Below are positions 57,310 to 64,000 of a DNA stretch of 64,000 nucleotides, in pieces. How positions within the stretch are numbered: position 1 is the stretch's first letter; every line of letters starts with the position of its first letter. The DNA comes from Candidatus Gastranaerophilales bacterium. GTDB taxonomy: Bacteria > Cyanobacteriota > Vampirovibrionia > Gastranaerophilales > Gastranaerophilaceae. The stretch is taken from assembly GCA_944323365.1 (NCBI GenBank), contig CALUSG010000027.1:1-64000 (forward strand). Reading direction: 5' to 3'. The notes under the pieces are model-generated. The model worked only from the letters and a program-made list of their open reading frames with translations, was not told the origin of the DNA and searched no databases. The translations under genes and the position numbers were made by a program.

Positions 57310-58668
57310 CTAGAACATCAATCTGAACAGTAAAAATCGTTTGTTTAATTTTTCCGAAAATTTTCTCAAATTACAAGTTGTAACAGCTGTATCTTCAACA
57401 ATTTGCTCCAACTCGGTTTTGTTTTCAGGTGTAAGCTGGTTTACTGCAGCTAATGCGGTTGAGATATCGCTCATAGCTTTGTTTACACTGTTTACTGTTC
57501 TCGTTATATCTTTTTTAAGATTATCATCTTTTGTCATGGAATTTATATATGTACTTATTTCATTAACATTATGCATTGTAACTTTTAAGTCTGCAGCTAT
57601 TGATTCAGCATTGCCGTTGTCCATGATTTTGTTCAAGTTATCGGCAAGTATTTCTAATGAATCTGCTGTTGTATATAGTTTTGTTTTAAATTCCTTATCG
57701 CCGATTATGTTGTTTATATTATCGGATAATTTTGTAAAATCATCGCTTGTTTTATCTAAAAGTGCCATCAATTCTTTTAAATCACCTTGTGAGGCATCAA
57801 TAAGTTTATCAAATTTAGCAATAGTAGCTGCAGATTGTGATGTTAAAGAATTTATGTTAGTAACAGATTTTTGCAATTCAGCTATAACTTCGTCAGATAA
57901 AAGATCGTTTATCTTTTTGTTTGTTTCGGTCAAAGACTCGGCAGCTTTGTATTGCCATTCCATAAAATCAGCTATACGCATCGGTTCTATAATAGTATAA
58001 GGCGAATCTTGCTTTGGATAAGGCAGTACGGTGTCGTCTAAAGTTGATATTAAAAGCCTTTTTTCACCATTTTTAAATACAGGGTATCCCTTCATAAATT
58101 CAGGAAGTATTAAGCCCGGCAAATCAACTACATAATCAATTTTGTAAGCATAAGTTGTCGGAATATCATCCCGGAATATATATGGGACAGCTTCTTTTGC
58201 AATAACTTCAATGGCCTTTACAACTCCTACTCTATAAAATTTGTCGTCAAGTTTCATTTCAACAGGGTCATCTTTATATAATAAATCCTTTGATTTCATC
58301 GGTACATATAGAGTTCTTGTCTTTGGAGGTGTAATTTCCAAAAATAATTCACCTATAAGTCCTGACTGCTGAATACTGAATAATGAGGCCTTTGGAATTT
58401 CAATATCCGGATCTGTAACTACGAATTTAACTTTTACAAAGTTATTTTCGCCATCAGTCACAGGAACAATTTCTTCTACTTGCCCGACACGAATTCCCAT
58501 CATTTGGACACCTGCTCCTGGACGCATGCCGTTTACATCTCTAAATTGTACTTCTACTCTGTCAGCATTGGAAAATGTTCGGCCTTTTACTTTTAATACT
58601 ACCCCTAACAGTAATATTAAAGCTATAAGTGTTAATAATCCTACTTTGAATGATGATGAAACTTTCAT
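57310..58668 (-). CDS. MCE/MlaD-family lipid-transport protein
   Basis: 452 residues: an N-terminal membrane anchor (VGLLTLIALILLLG), then the MCE domain (VEVQFRDVNGMRPGAGVQMMGIRVGQV), then a long region of helices (about residues 245-420) that forms the periplasmic tunnel or coiled coil of such proteins. Moves phospholipids between the two membranes. GAGG precedes the ATG. No MlaE/MlaF genes are adjacent, so partners lie elsewhere. Confidence 0.87.
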   Translation of the reverse strand: MKVSSSFKVGLLTLIALILLLGVVLKVKGRTFSNADRVEVQFRDVNGMRPGAGVQMMGIRVGQVEEIVPVTDGENNFVKVKFVVTDPDIEIPKASLFSIQQSGLIGELFLEITPPKTRTLYVPMKSKDLLYKDDPVEMKLDDKFYRVGVVKAIEVIAKEAVPYIFRDDIPTTYAYKIDYVVDLPGLILPEFMKGYPVFKNGEKRLLISTLDDTVLPYPKQDSPYTIIEPMRIADFMEWQYKAAESLTETNKKINDLLSDEVIAELQKSVTNINSLTSQSAATIAKFDKLIDASQGDLKELMALLDKTSDDFTKLSDNINNIIGDKEFKTKLYTTADSLEILADNLNKIMDNGNAESIAADLKVTMHNVNEISTYINSMTKDDNLKKDITRTVNSVNKAMSDISTALAAVNQLTPENKTELEQIVEDTAVTTCNLRKFSEKLNKRFLLFRLMF

Positions 58669-58817
58669 TTATACCCTCATTTATTGTTATTGTAACAAAA
58701 AATTTTTTTAAATGCAAAAACTTAAAAAAATAATTGTTAAAATTTGGTTAAATATTGAAGAATAATGTCAAATTAGAGTTATAACGTAAATGTAAGAAAT
58801 AGAAAGGAGTTTTGATT

Positions 58818-59267
58818 ATGAAATTTTTAGTTAGAAAAGCACCATTTATAAGAACTGTAAATGACGAAATCAGCTCTTTATTAAACAGACATTTTGACAG
58901 TTATTTTCCTGAAGCTGCATATTGGGACGATAATGACAAATATTCAATGCCGGTAGAAATTAGTGATAAAGGCCGTGATTACGAAGTTAAAGCTGAATTA
59001 CCGGGAGTAAAAAAGGAAGATTTAGACATTGATTTGGATAAAAATTATCTTACTATTAATGCTAAAAAAGAAGAAGAAACTAATGTTGATGAAAAATTTT
59101 ATAAAAAATCCGAATTTAGATACGGTGAATTTTCAAGAACAGTTTACTTCCCTGAAGAGATTGATATTGAAAAAACAGAAGCTAAGCTTGAACATGGTAT
59201 CTTAAAAATTACTGCACCGAAAATTCATATGGAAAAAGAATCTAAAAAGAAATTAACTGTTAAATAA
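58818..59267 (+). CDS. Small heat-shock protein, Hsp20/alpha-crystallin family
   Basis: 149 residues. The alpha-crystallin core shows VEISDKGRDYEVKAELPGVKKEDLDI and the C-terminal GILKITAPK with the family's conserved GxLxI pattern. ATP-independent holdase. AAAGGAG lies 8 nt before the ATG at 58818. Single gene; no CIRCE element is seen upstream. Confidence 0.92.
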   Translation: MKFLVRKAPFIRTVNDEISSLLNRHFDSYFPEAAYWDDNDKYSMPVEISDKGRDYEVKAELPGVKKEDLDIDLDKNYLTINAKKEEETNVDEKFYKKSEFRYGEFSRTVYFPEEIDIEKTEAKLEHGILKITAPKIHMEKESKKKLTVK

Positions 59268-59274
59268 TAAATCC

Positions 59275-59304
59275 AAGGCGGTTTTTAAACCGCCTTATTT
59301 ATTA
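59275..59304. terminator. Intrinsic terminator after hsp20
   Basis: AAGGCGGTTT (59275-59284) and AAACCGCCTT (59287-59296) form a 10-bp stem, with an A/T-rich run after it. Confidence 0.8.
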
Positions 59305-59401
59305 CAAAACTTAATCACCCCTTGAATTTTAATTTTCTTTAATATAATATCTAAATTACGAATGTCGATGTGGAATAGTCGTAATATAAAGGAAAAGAAC
59401 A

Positions 59402-59755
59402 ATGAACCCTATTATTCAAGAATTGGAAAAACCATATTTGGAAAAAGAATTACCTGAACTTAATCCGGGAGATACCGTAAAAGTTTTTGTAAGAATTATT
59501 GAAGGAAACAAAGAAAGAACTCAGGCTTTTGAAGGTACAATAATTAAAGAACACGGATCAGGTATAAACAAAACTATTACTGTAAGAAAAGTATTCCAAG
59601 GTGTAGGTGTAGAAAGAGTATTTTTGGTACACTCACCTAGAATAGAAAAAATCAATGTCTTAAGACGTGGTGATGTAAGACGTTCAAAATTATACTATTT
59701 AAGAGAACGTTCAGGTAAAGCAACTCGTATCAGGGAAAAAATTGAAAAAAGATAA
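59402..59755 (+). CDS. rplS: Ribosomal protein bL19
   Basis: 117 residues. Motifs LNPGDTVKVFVRIIEGNKER, QAFEGTIIK and RRGDVRRSKLYYLR match L19 throughout. AAAGGA precedes the ATG; TATAAT-like AT-rich region upstream. First gene of an operon with rbgA and rnhB, the common arrangement in many bacteria. Confidence 0.97.
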   Translation: MNPIIQELEKPYLEKELPELNPGDTVKVFVRIIEGNKERTQAFEGTIIKEHGSGINKTITVRKVFQGVGVERVFLVHSPRIEKINVLRRGDVRRSKLYYLRERSGKATRIREKIEKR

Positions 59756-60593
59756 GCTTCACATACACTGGTATCCGGGTCATATAGCAAAAGCTGAAAA
59801 AAAATTAAAAGAACAGCTTTCCTTGGTGGATGCGGTGATAGAAGTAATTGATGCGAGACTGCCTTATTCAAGCAGTTATGATAACATAGCGGGGCTTTTA
59901 AATGAAAAGCCCCGCTTAATATTGTTGAATAAATCTGATTTAACAAATAAAACAGAACTTGTTCCTTGGATAAAAAAACTTGAAAATACAACCGGTTTTC
60001 CGGTAATACCGACTGATGCTAAAAATTCTAAGGATTTGTCAATAATAGTAAAAAAGGCAGTGGAGCTTTCAGAACCGAAAATACAGGCATTAATGGCTAA
60101 AGGTTTATTGCGGCGTCCTGCAAGAGTTATGGTTGTCGGCATGCCAAATGTCGGAAAATCCAGCATAATTAATAAGTTGACACGTACATCAAAAACAAAA
60201 ACAGGTGCAAAAGCCGGAGTTACAAGACAACAACAATGGGTCAGAATTAATCCGCAGCTAGATTTGCTTGATACACCGGGGATTATTCCAATGAAGCAAG
60301 ATAATCAAGATGTCGCTAAAAAGCTTGCATTTGTAAATTCTGTTTCTGAAAATGCTTATTCTAATGAAATTATTGCAAGAGAGTTACTGGATGTTTTGAA
60401 TAAAAAATATGCTGATGAGGTTAAAGAATTTTATAAGGTTGATGAATTGTCACTTGAGGAAATTTCTCAAGCAAGGAATTGGATTGTATCGGGTGGAAAA
60501 CCTGATATAGAACGAACAGCGGCTTATATACTTAAAGATTTTAGAGAAGGGAAGATTGGAAAGTTTGTTTTAGACGATGTTAGTGAAGAGTGA
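59742..60593 (+). CDS. rbgA: Ribosome biogenesis GTPase RbgA/YlqF
   Basis: 283 residues, circularly permuted GTPase: G4 LLNKSDL first, then G1 GMPNVGKSS and G3 DTPG. HWYPGHIAKAEKKL is the usual N-terminus, so translation must begin just before it; the only candidate is TTG at 59742, inside rplS. Assembles the 50S subunit. A perfect 12-bp hairpin lies in its coding sequence at 59888-59916. Overlaps rnhB by 17 nt. Confidence 0.9.
   Translation: MKKDKLHIHWYPGHIAKAEKKLKEQLSLVDAVIEVIDARLPYSSSYDNIAGLLNEKPRLILLNKSDLTNKTELVPWIKKLENTTGFPVIPTDAKNSKDLSIIVKKAVELSEPKIQALMAKGLLRRPARVMVVGMPNVGKSSIINKLTRTSKTKTGAKAGVTRQQQWVRINPQLDLLDTPGIIPMKQDNQDVAKKLAFVNSVSENAYSNEIIARELLDVLNKKYADEVKEFYKVDELSLEEISQARNWIVSGGKPDIERTAAYILKDFREGKIGKFVLDDVSEE
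59888..59916. other. Perfect 12-bp GC-rich hairpin inside rbgA
   Basis: AGCGGGGCTTTT (59888-59899), loop AAATG, AAAAGCCCCGCT (59905-59916), in an otherwise AT-rich gene. It encodes part of the segment between the N-terminus and the G4 motif. No T tract follows on either strand. Confidence 0.85.
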
Positions 60594-61371
60594 AAAAATA
60601 AAGAAATATACAGATAAAGAACGTATGGAAAACCGCACTGCCGACGAAAAAGAGCGGATAAATAAACAGGTTAGCAGACGGTTAAAAACAGAATTAACAG
60701 CAGATTCACCGATAATAAAACTTTTTGCATTCGACATGCAGGATGACAGAACAGTAATAGGAACAGATGAGGCCGGTCGAGGCCCTGCAGCCGGCGGTGT
60801 TTTTGCTAGTGCGGTGTGCTTTAGAGAAAAGAACAGAAAATTAATTGAAGATTTGATGGTTTTAAATGACAGCAAGCAGCTTACTAAAAAGAAACGTGAA
60901 AGTATTTATGATGTTATTTTAAACAATACTATAAATGCAACGGCATGTATTGAAGTTGATGAAATAGAAGAAATTAATATACTTAATGCATCGTTAAAAG
61001 CTATGAAAATAGCCTGTGATGAAGTTTACGAACGATTGCATAAGGATTTTGAAATTCCACGGCATAAGCTTATAGTTTTTGTTGACGGAAACCGGTATAT
61101 AAAATATTTGAACTATTCCCAAAAATTTATAATAAAAGGCGATGCACAATCAGCCTCAATTGCGGCTGCAAGTGTTTTGGCTAAGGTCGCAAGGGATCGC
61201 TATATGGAAAAGCTTGATGCAGAATTTCCTCAGTACGGCTGGGCTAAAAATTCAGGCTATCTTACTCCTGATCATATTAAAGCTATAGATAAATACGGAA
61301 TTTGTAAATATCATAGAAAATCTTTTTTAACAAAACATTTTGCAAAAACTGAACAACTTAGTTTGTTTTGA
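60577..61371 (+). CDS. rnhB: Ribonuclease HII
   Basis: 264 residues; the family is usually about 200, so residues 1-55 are an extra charged N-terminal segment (KKYTDKERMENR). Catalytic core: IGTDEAGRGPAAGG, DSKQLTKKKRE, VDEIEEINILNAS and KGDAQSASIAAASVLAKV. Removes ribonucleotides and RNA primers from DNA. Start ATG at 60577 lies inside rbgA. Confidence 0.93.
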   Translation: MLVKSEKIKKYTDKERMENRTADEKERINKQVSRRLKTELTADSPIIKLFAFDMQDDRTVIGTDEAGRGPAAGGVFASAVCFREKNRKLIEDLMVLNDSKQLTKKKRESIYDVILNNTINATACIEVDEIEEINILNASLKAMKIACDEVYERLHKDFEIPRHKLIVFVDGNRYIKYLNYSQKFIIKGDAQSASIAAASVLAKVARDRYMEKLDAEFPQYGWAKNSGYLTPDHIKAIDKYGICKYHRKSFLTKHFAKTEQLSLF

Positions 61372-62290
61372 ATTTCATAAATAAATTGGTTAAAATATTA
61401 AAGCGGTATAGTTTTAGCCCGCTGAATTTTAAAGCACGGCCATCTTTGCATCCAATAGTTATAGAACGGGTTTTTGCACATACACGAATAATTTCGTCCG
61501 GTTTTGCGACTTTATTAGTCAAACGAACTTTGTAAGGGTTTACTATCAAAAATCTATTTTTGTACGTTATGTACGTTGGAAGATACGGATGAAGTGCTCT
61601 TATGGTATTTAATATTTCAGTTGAAGTTTGCGTTTTAAAGTTAAGCATTTTTTCATCGCCTGTAATATTCGGGTAGTAACTTGCCCTTGTTTCATTTTGC
61701 GGTATTTGTTGAATTATACCGGCATTTAGTTTCTTTAACAGTTCGCAGGTTATAATTCTTGCGGCAAAAATCGTTTTTTCTTTCAATTCTTTTGCCGTAT
61801 CCATGGGCAATATTTCTATTTTCTGCTGTGCAAGAATTGGCCCTTCATCTATTTTTTGCGTCATTATATGAAATGTTACACCTGAAACTTTTTCTCCATG
61901 TAAAATGGTTTGGATATAAGGATTCGGCCCTCTATATTCAGGTAATAATGATGGATGCACGTTTATTGTCGCAATTTTGGGTAAATCAATTATTTCCTTT
62001 TTTAACTTTTCTTTCCAGGTCCCGACAAGTATTATATCCGGATTAAGCTTTAATATTTCTCGTTTAAATTCGTTAGAATTAGCACTTTTGCATTTTATTT
62101 CATACAAATTGTTTTCTTTTATAAGCGTATATTCAGGTGCACTTTTGAAAAAATCACGAAGCCAAAGCCGAATTTTTGTATAAACTGTTCTTTCGTATCT
62201 AAATACTCCTGCTATTTCAAAATTTGAATCCAATACACCTTGTATTAAATTCGCAAGCATTCCGTTCTGTCCTAATATTACAACTTTCAT
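61358..62290 (-). CDS. Methionyl-tRNA formyltransferase-like protein
   Basis: 310 residues from the ATG at 62290; an in-frame start upstream overlaps smpB. The formyltransferase fold shows INVHPSLLPEYRGPNPY with the Asn/His pair, GVTFHIM and IDEGPILAQQ with the catalytic Asp. Length and order fit Fmt, but the sequence departs from typical Fmt (for example HPSLLP then EYRG, and the C-terminal domain), so a sugar or amino-sugar formyltransferase is possible. Starts 4 nt after smpB's stop without a Shine-Dalgarno. Confidence 0.7.
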   Translation of the reverse strand: MKVVILGQNGMLANLIQGVLDSNFEIAGVFRYERTVYTKIRLWLRDFFKSAPEYTLIKENNLYEIKCKSANSNEFKREILKLNPDIILVGTWKEKLKKEIIDLPKIATINVHPSLLPEYRGPNPYIQTILHGEKVSGVTFHIMTQKIDEGPILAQQKIEILPMDTAKELKEKTIFAARIITCELLKKLNAGIIQQIPQNETRASYYPNITGDEKMLNFKTQTSTEILNTIRALHPYLPTYITYKNRFLIVNPYKVRLTNKVAKPDEIIRVCAKTRSITIGCKDGRALKFSGLKLYRFNILTNLFMKFKTN

Positions 62291-62294
62291 TGTA

Positions 62295-62744
62295 TTAATA
62301 TTTTTTTGCGGCACGTTCCATTTCCCGTTTTTGATCTTTTTTGGCAAGATCGGTTCTTTTGTCGTGAAGTTTTTTACCTTTTGCGAGCCCTATTTCTATT
62401 TTTGCAAGACTGCCCTGCAAAAATACTTCCAAAGGTACTATTGTGTAATTCTCTTTCTTTACTTTACTTTGCAGCTTTAGAATTTCTTTTTTTGTTAATA
62501 ACAGTTTTCTTATCCGCTCTGCTTCATGATTGTATCTGTTTCCCTGTTCATACGGGGATATATGACATTTATATAAAAATATTTCATTATCTTCGATTTT
62601 GCAAAAACTATCTTTTAAATTAATTGCATTTTTTCTGATAGATTTTATTTCTGTACCTGTAAGGACAATCCCGGCTACGTATTTTTCAAAAATATTGTAG
62701 TCGTGAAAAGCTTTTCTGTTTGTTGTTACAACTTTTCTTTCCAT
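62295..62744 (-). CDS. smpB: SsrA-binding protein
   Basis: 149 residues. AFHDYNIFEKYVAGIVLTGTE and the C-terminal KKLHDKRTDLAKKDQKREM tail are diagnostic. SmpB delivers tmRNA to stalled ribosomes; the basic tail enters the mRNA channel. No tmRNA gene is seen nearby. A TATAAT 6 nt before the ATG and no ribosome binding site suggest a leaderless mRNA. Confidence 0.95.
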   Translation of the reverse strand: MERKVVTTNRKAFHDYNIFEKYVAGIVLTGTEIKSIRKNAINLKDSFCKIEDNEIFLYKCHISPYEQGNRYNHEAERIRKLLLTKKEILKLQSKVKKENYTIVPLEVFLQGSLAKIEIGLAKGKKLHDKRTDLAKKDQKREMERAAKKY

Positions 62745-62750
62745 AAAATC

Positions 62751-62759
62751 ATTATATCA
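62751..62759 (-). promoter_or_regulatory. smpB: Leaderless-type extended -10 for smpB, overlapping the upstream stop codon
   Basis: On the minus strand TGATATAAT spans 62759-62751, 6 nt before the smpB ATG at 62744. Its TGA is the stop codon of the oligopeptide ATPase gene (62757-62759). Confidence 0.65.
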
Positions 62760-63704
62760 TAGAAAATTTAATAAACACTTAACATAGTGTGTATCGGATA
62801 ATTTTATGTTGTCAGGATGTTTTTCTCTGCATACCGGCATGCATTTGGGACATCTTGTATGGAAAGGACAGCCGGTTGGTAAATTTGATGCTGACGGCAG
62901 GTCACCTTTTAGTAGAATTTTTTTATTTTTATTTATTGAAGGTACAGAATTTAAAAGAGCAATGGTGTATGGGTGTTTTGGGTTATAAAAAATCTCTTCT
63001 TTCGTGCCTATCTCTAATATTTCTCCTAAGTACATTATTGCAACTCTGTCAGCTAAATATTTTATTACACTTAAATCGTGTGATATAAACAAAAAAGTTA
63101 ATTGATATTCGTCTTTAAGTTGTTTTAAAAGATTAATAATTTGAGCCTGAATACTTACATCCAGTGCACTTACAGGTTCATCTGCAAGAATAAATTCGGG
63201 CTTTAACACAAGTGCTCTGGCTATTGCAATTCTCTGCCGTTGACCTCCTGAAAATTCATGCGGATATAGCTTTAAGCACTCTTCGTCTAAACCTGTTTGA
63301 CAAGCTGCATTTTTTATAATTTTATGTATCTGTTCATCTGAAAATTTAGTGTTAATCCTTAACGGTTCAGACAAAGTATCTATTATTTTCATTTTTGGAT
63401 CAAGGCTTGAATAAGGATTTTGAAAAATCATTTGAACTTTTTTGCGAAAATTTTTTAAGTCATCTTTTTTTACTGATAAAATATTTTTCCCTTCAAAAAT
63501 TATTTCTCCGGATTTCGCCGGCTCAAGCAGCATAATCGCTTTTGCCAGTGTAGATTTGCCGCAGCCTGATTCTCCGGCTACTGCTAAAATTTCACCTTTC
63601 TTTATCTCAAGTGATACTCCGTTTACGGCATGGATAATTTCGTTTGATATACCATTCGTTGTTTTATATTCTACATATAAATCTTTTATTTCTAATATGT
63701 TCAT
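62757..63704 (-). CDS. Oligopeptide/dipeptide ABC transporter ATPase (OppF/DppF-like)
   Basis: 315 residues. Walker A GESGCGKST, signature HEFSGGQRQRIAIA, Walker B FILADEPVSALD, and the C-terminal oligopeptide-type extension with CPFHTRCPKCMPVCREKHP. Partner permeases and substrate-binding protein are not in this window. No Shine-Dalgarno precedes the ATG at 63704; a TATAAT lies about 16 nt upstream, so a leader of only about 10 nt is likely. Confidence 0.88.
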   Translation of the reverse strand: MNILEIKDLYVEYKTTNGISNEIIHAVNGVSLEIKKGEILAVAGESGCGKSTLAKAIMLLEPAKSGEIIFEGKNILSVKKDDLKNFRKKVQMIFQNPYSSLDPKMKIIDTLSEPLRINTKFSDEQIHKIIKNAACQTGLDEECLKLYPHEFSGGQRQRIAIARALVLKPEFILADEPVSALDVSIQAQIINLLKQLKDEYQLTFLFISHDLSVIKYLADRVAIMYLGEILEIGTKEEIFYNPKHPYTIALLNSVPSINKNKKILLKGDLPSASNLPTGCPFHTRCPKCMPVCREKHPDNIKLSDTHYVKCLLNFL

Positions 63705-63800
63705 ACATTGTAATTTTATATTATAAACCTCTTTATTGCAATCAGTTGAATGAATAATATGCAGTTTTTCAATAAAATTCTATTTTTTTCATGTTTAGGT

Positions 63801-63806
63801 TATAAT
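63801..63806 (+). promoter_or_regulatory. pnp: -10 element upstream of pnp
   Basis: TATAAT at 63801-63806, about 60 bases before the pnp ATG; no good -35 is seen. The leader includes a small stem GCGTT/AACGC (63840-63844 and 63852-63856) just before the ribosome binding site. Confidence 0.5.
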
Positions 63807-63870
63807 AATTTTGTAAAAAGAAGTGTATAACAATAAAAAGCGTTTAGAAAGAACGCAAGAAAGGACAATT

Positions 63871-64000
63871 ATGACAATGCCACAAACACACAAAACTCAA
63901 TTGGAAATAGGTGGTAAAACCGTAACAATTGAAACCGGGAAGTATGCACAATCTACAAATGGTTCTGTTACTGTCAGATGCGGTGATACAATGCTGTTTG
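63871..64000 (+). CDS. pnp: Polynucleotide phosphorylase, N-terminal fragment (runs off the window)
   Basis: 43 residues visible. [33 protein letters not shown] corresponds to the N-terminal strand and GSV..RYGDT segment of PNPase. Phosphorolytic 3' exoribonuclease of mRNA decay. AAAGGA precedes the ATG. The gene continues past 64000. Confidence 0.88.
   Translation, partial: MTMPQTHKTQLEIGGKTVTIETGKYAQSTNGSVTVRCGDTMLF

Noticed and set aside
58669-58817. CIRCE element upstream of hsp20
   Set aside because: No TTAGCACTC-N9-GAGTGCTAA-like inverted repeat is present in the 150-base gap.

Overview
The window reads as ordinary chromosome of an AT-rich, anaerobic, fermentative bacterium with a Gram-negative (diderm) envelope. 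The best fit is a gut member of the non-photosynthetic cyanobacterial sister lineage (Melainabacteria/Vampirovibrionia, Gastranaerophilales). That placement is inferred from the combination of pyruvate:ferredoxin oxidoreductase, a trimeric NAD-linked [FeFe]-hydrogenase, rubredoxin, lpxK plus an MCE/MlaD protein, split glyQ/glyS, and lineage-looking hypothetical proteins that carry an N-terminal NF(Q/K)G motif. No 16S rRNA, phage module, insertion sequence or CRISPR array was seen. No stretch longer than about 260 bases lacks a gene.

Layout. 1-10 kb: the end of a repeat fibre/adhesin with an S74 chaperone domain, glyS, a TM1266-like hydrogenase-regulator homologue, prfB with its programmed +1 frameshift, a PHP phosphoesterase, rph, and two small exported coiled-coil proteins, one of them broken by an amber codon. 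10-20 kb: ilvB, an M16 protease, a nanE-ROK kinase-UbiA-lysA-cdaA-yitT run and a D-2-hydroxyacid dehydrogenase. 20-37 kb: two lineage-type hypothetical proteins, pgpH-like HD protein-ybeY-dgkA, glmS, tRNA-Thr(CGT), recN, pgi, trxB, a TPR protein, an rRNA/tRNA uracil methyltransferase and a protein with RelA/SpoT-like features. 37-51 kb: PFOR interrupted by an in-frame TGA, a protein built from 39-residue helical repeats, glyQ, two amino-acid permeases, rubredoxin, thioesterase, rluB-type synthase, coaE, a CHAP-like protein and an MsbA-type ABC exporter. 51-64 kb: tRNA-Leu(TAG) preceded by tRNA-like debris, tRNA-Ala(GGC), the hydrogenase operon, nth-lpxK-mce, hsp20, rplS-rbgA-rnhB, an fmt-like gene, smpB, an oligopeptide ABC ATPase and the start of pnp.

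How the genes work together. PFOR produces reduced ferredoxin from pyruvate. The three-subunit hydrogenase can oxidise ferredoxin and NADH together to make H2. Pgi feeds glycolysis, while glmS, nanE, the ROK kinase, lysA, dgkA, lpxK and the MCE protein serve amino sugars, peptidoglycan and the outer membrane. glyQ/glyS, prfB, rplS, rbgA, rnhB, smpB, ybeY, rph and pnp serve translation and RNA metabolism.

Most notable beyond ordinary annotation: (1) about ten genes have a -10 hexamer exactly 6-7 nt before the start codon and no Shine-Dalgarno, which predicts leaderless mRNAs; (2) a protein of exact 39-residue GLT...NP repeats resembles mTERF/TALE-type helical solenoids; (3) PFOR carries a single in-frame TGA in a genome with a normal RF2; (4) five convergent gene pairs share interlocked 4-nt stop codons and most convergent pairs lack a terminator; (5) an NF(Q/K)G N-terminal motif and an associated TATATATA leader recur in lineage-type proteins; (6) degenerate tRNA-Leu-like repeats with a perfect hairpin sit before the tRNA pair.
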